The notes below the pieces were generated by a model, which was not told the origin of the DNA, made no database searches, and worked only from the letters and a program-made list of their open reading frames with translations. DNA of 64,000 nucleotides from Brugia malayi (taxonomy: Eukaryota > Nematoda > Chromadorea > Rhabditida > Onchocercidae): the NCBI RefSeq assembly GCF_000002995.4, contig NW_025062477.1, forward strand, positions 4,064,649 to 4,128,648. Reading direction: 5' to 3'. This document shows, piece by piece, positions 63,927 to 64,000 of this stretch. How positions within the stretch are numbered: the stretch's first letter is position 1; each line of letters opens with the position of its first letter. A program made the position numbers and the translations under genes.

Positions 63927-64000
63927 TCCGGAACTGATTATTAAAGATAATTTCATTGAGATATACCATTAAGATGAATAGTAGCAGTCTAACATTTGAG

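Noticed and set aside
1..64000. Repeated GA/CA/AT arrays as CRISPR-like or satellite systems
   Set aside because: No regular repeat-spacer structure; they are ordinary eukaryotic microsatellites.

Overview
The window is nuclear DNA from a small-genome animal, most likely a nematode of the spirurid/filarial type. The DNA is extremely AT-rich, crowded with A/T homopolymers and GA/CT, CA/GT and AT microsatellites. Short exons (about 40-370 bp) are separated by introns with GT...TTTCAG borders. The best conserved gene is a MAU-2 orthologue close to the expected nematode length, and next to it lies a nematode-style insulin-like peptide. The assignment to clade III nematodes is inference; the nematode call itself is fairly secure. 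I joined exons by hand using splice sites and reading phase. No rRNA, tRNA, CRISPR array or intact transposon was recognised.

Layout, left to right. (1) 641-20047, minus: a 5'-complete but 3'-truncated gene for a Ser/Thr/Gln-rich nuclear-type protein with a roughly 13 kb first intron; that intron holds two tandemly duplicated, ACGT-rich blocks. (2) 20048-21983: the region between divergent genes, with a 22-bp tandem repeat, CA microsatellites and a GC-rich patch. (3) 21984-29336, plus: mau-2, 13 exons, 592 residues, the cohesin-loading factor. (4) 29362-31628, minus: an insulin-like peptide gene converging on mau-2 with only 25 bp between the stop codons. (5) 31715-42533: about 10.8 kb with no gene I can support. 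(6) 42534-47121, plus: a four-membrane-span LAPTM4/DUF7027-like protein, 7 exons. (7) 50630-52521, plus: a secreted single-domain C-type lectin with an eight-cysteine tail, 5 exons. (8) 55752 to the right edge, plus: the start of an Ala/Tyr/Gly-rich regulator-like protein, possibly the N-terminal half of an EYA family member, with a 6.2 kb first intron.

These are independent eukaryotic genes, not an operon or a defence system. The most notable non-routine items are the convergent mau-2/insulin arrangement, the unusual B-chain and unresolved 5' end of the insulin-like gene, a coding-like relic inside a mau-2 intron, the paired tandem duplications in the first intron of the left gene, and the lectin's cysteine-rich tail. 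I found no convincing previously undescribed multi-gene system.
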